This document shows positions 63,358 to 64,000 of a stretch of DNA of 64,000 bases, one piece after another. The notes under the pieces were generated by a model. It was given only the letters and a program-made list of their open reading frames with translations. It ran no database searches and was not told where the DNA came from. Position numbers and translations under genes: made by a program. Positions within the stretch are counted from its first letter, which is position 1. Every line of letters begins with the position of its first letter. Source of the DNA: Mycoplasma sp. 2045 (GTDB lineage Bacteria; Bacillota_I; Bacilli_A; Mycoplasmatales; Metamycoplasmataceae); the NCBI RefSeq assembly GCF_024582715.1, contig NZ_CP102083.1:310001-374000 (forward strand). The letters are read 5' to 3'.

Positions 63358-64000
63358 ATGAAAAGAGCCGAAGATTTTATTAGCATAGATAAATTCTATG
63401 AAAAAGCAAATCAAACTGTATTACCAATAGTTAAAAATCGTGTAAATGAAATTACTCAATTACCAATCTATGTAACTTATAAAAGAACCAATAAATATGC
63501 ACTTAGGGTGTTTTTAGCATCAATAGGTGCTTTCTTGTTTTCTGGTTTTTTTCTTGGATTAGAATCTACAAAAGAATATGGTGGTTTTAGAGCGCTTTCG
63601 GTATTTACTACCTTTGCAATTATTTTTGCACTTGTATTTGTAATATCTATACTTGTTGCTATTGGTTTTTGAATCAAAGCATGAAATATTAATAGAAAAA
63701 TTAAAAAAGAAATTATAAGCCAGCTTCATAAATCAAATATTTATGGAGTTGCAATTGAAGCTCTAATTGATAGATGAAAATATGAAGGCACAAACTTTAC
63801 ACCTACATCTATAAAACATAATTTTGATCCTAATACAAACAAGTTTACAAAAGATGAATACTTAAGTACTAGACCTAAATGAATACCAAATGATTCAGAA
63901 CTAAGAGGTGTAACCGAAATTCAAACAGTTACTATTGATAATAAATATCATGCACATATATCAGAAGCACATTGAGTCGATTTCCACAGAGATAAAGATG
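63358..64000 (+). CDS. DUF3137 domain membrane protein, copy 2, cut by window end
   Basis: 214 residues visible. Starts MKRAEDFISIDKFYEKANQTVLPIVK, parallel to copy 1 (MKRVEDFVTIEQFKEKTDQVVLPIIQ). Two hydrophobic segments (~45-66 and ~80-103), then NIYGVAIEALIDRWKYEGTNF and TVTIDNKYHAHISEAHW, matching copy 1. It is far more diverged from its partner copy than the lemA genes are from each other. Trp from TGA. The C-terminal ~150 residues lie beyond the window. Confidence 0.85.

Overview
The window is very AT-rich and TGA is read as tryptophan throughout. Many apparently broken open frames (rsmH, mgtE, dnaG neighbours, topA, two giant surface genes) become single full-length genes when TGA is sense, and only a release factor 1 gene (prfA) is seen. 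Together with the gene set (mraZ-rsmH-X-ftsZ, cdaM, LemA/DUF3137 pairs, large membrane-anchored surface proteins with GA/FIVAR-type modules, a C39-peptidase ABC exporter), this indicates a mycoplasma, most likely of the hominis/synoviae branch (Mycoplasmopsis or Metamycoplasma). The species cannot be fixed from the sequence alone.

Layout. 1-630: end of an IS3-family element. 1.08-4.9 kb: division cluster mraZ, rsmH, a degenerate FtsA-like gene and ftsZ, with an MraZ operator in front. 5.2-10.0 kb: one-direction run with cdaM (c-di-AMP synthase), mgtE, two small unknowns, pgsA and a polytopic membrane protein. 10.1-12.6 kb: RNA methyltransferases (TrmA/RlmD family and rsmD on minus, trmB on plus). 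12.7-13.6 kb: a 16-codon upstream ORF and an unknown membrane protein. 13.7-15.0 kb: rpsF-ssb-rpsR on minus with a structured leader. 15.3-18.5 kb: efp, an Asp23-like gene, a tail-anchored protein, a polytopic membrane protein, then pncB. 18.6-25.6 kb (minus): an unknown membrane protein, pcrA, an RDD protein, a glycosyltransferase and a tail-anchored coiled-coil protein. 26-38 kb (plus): glyS, dnaG, rpoD, nif3, rarA, pheS, ung, pheT, glyA. 38.3-49.2 kb: two convergent giant surface genes, one with a PI-PLC X domain and the other with an M60/enhancin-like HExxH domain. 49.5-52.9 kb (minus): prfA-prmC-gpmI. 53-57.3 kb (plus): topA, mnmG, rlmH. 57.4-59.8 kb (minus): a C39-peptidase ABC exporter and a small partner. 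59.9-64 kb (plus): rpiB, a DUF2188 protein and a tandem duplication of a lemA-DUF3137 pair behind a 16-T tract.

How the parts work together. Most genes are the compact informational and metabolic core: replication priming, sigma factor, tRNA charging, ribosome and tRNA modification, glycolysis. They sit in tightly packed operons with overlapping stops and starts. The accessory, host-facing part is the 38-49 kb pair. One protein is predicted to attack phosphatidylinositol or GPI anchors and the other glycoproteins or mucin. They share GA-like modules and would act at the cell surface. The C39 exporter would cleave and export a peptide whose gene I do not see here.

The most noteworthy observations are: the two giant surface enzymes; the degenerate FtsA with its C-terminal amphipathic helix; a MraZ operator with an exact 10-nt repeat; several genes that look leaderless; a TrmA-family enzyme without its Fe-S cysteines; a degenerate PheT editing domain; and the poly-T tract next to a lemA promoter. 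No tRNA, rRNA or CRISPR array was seen.
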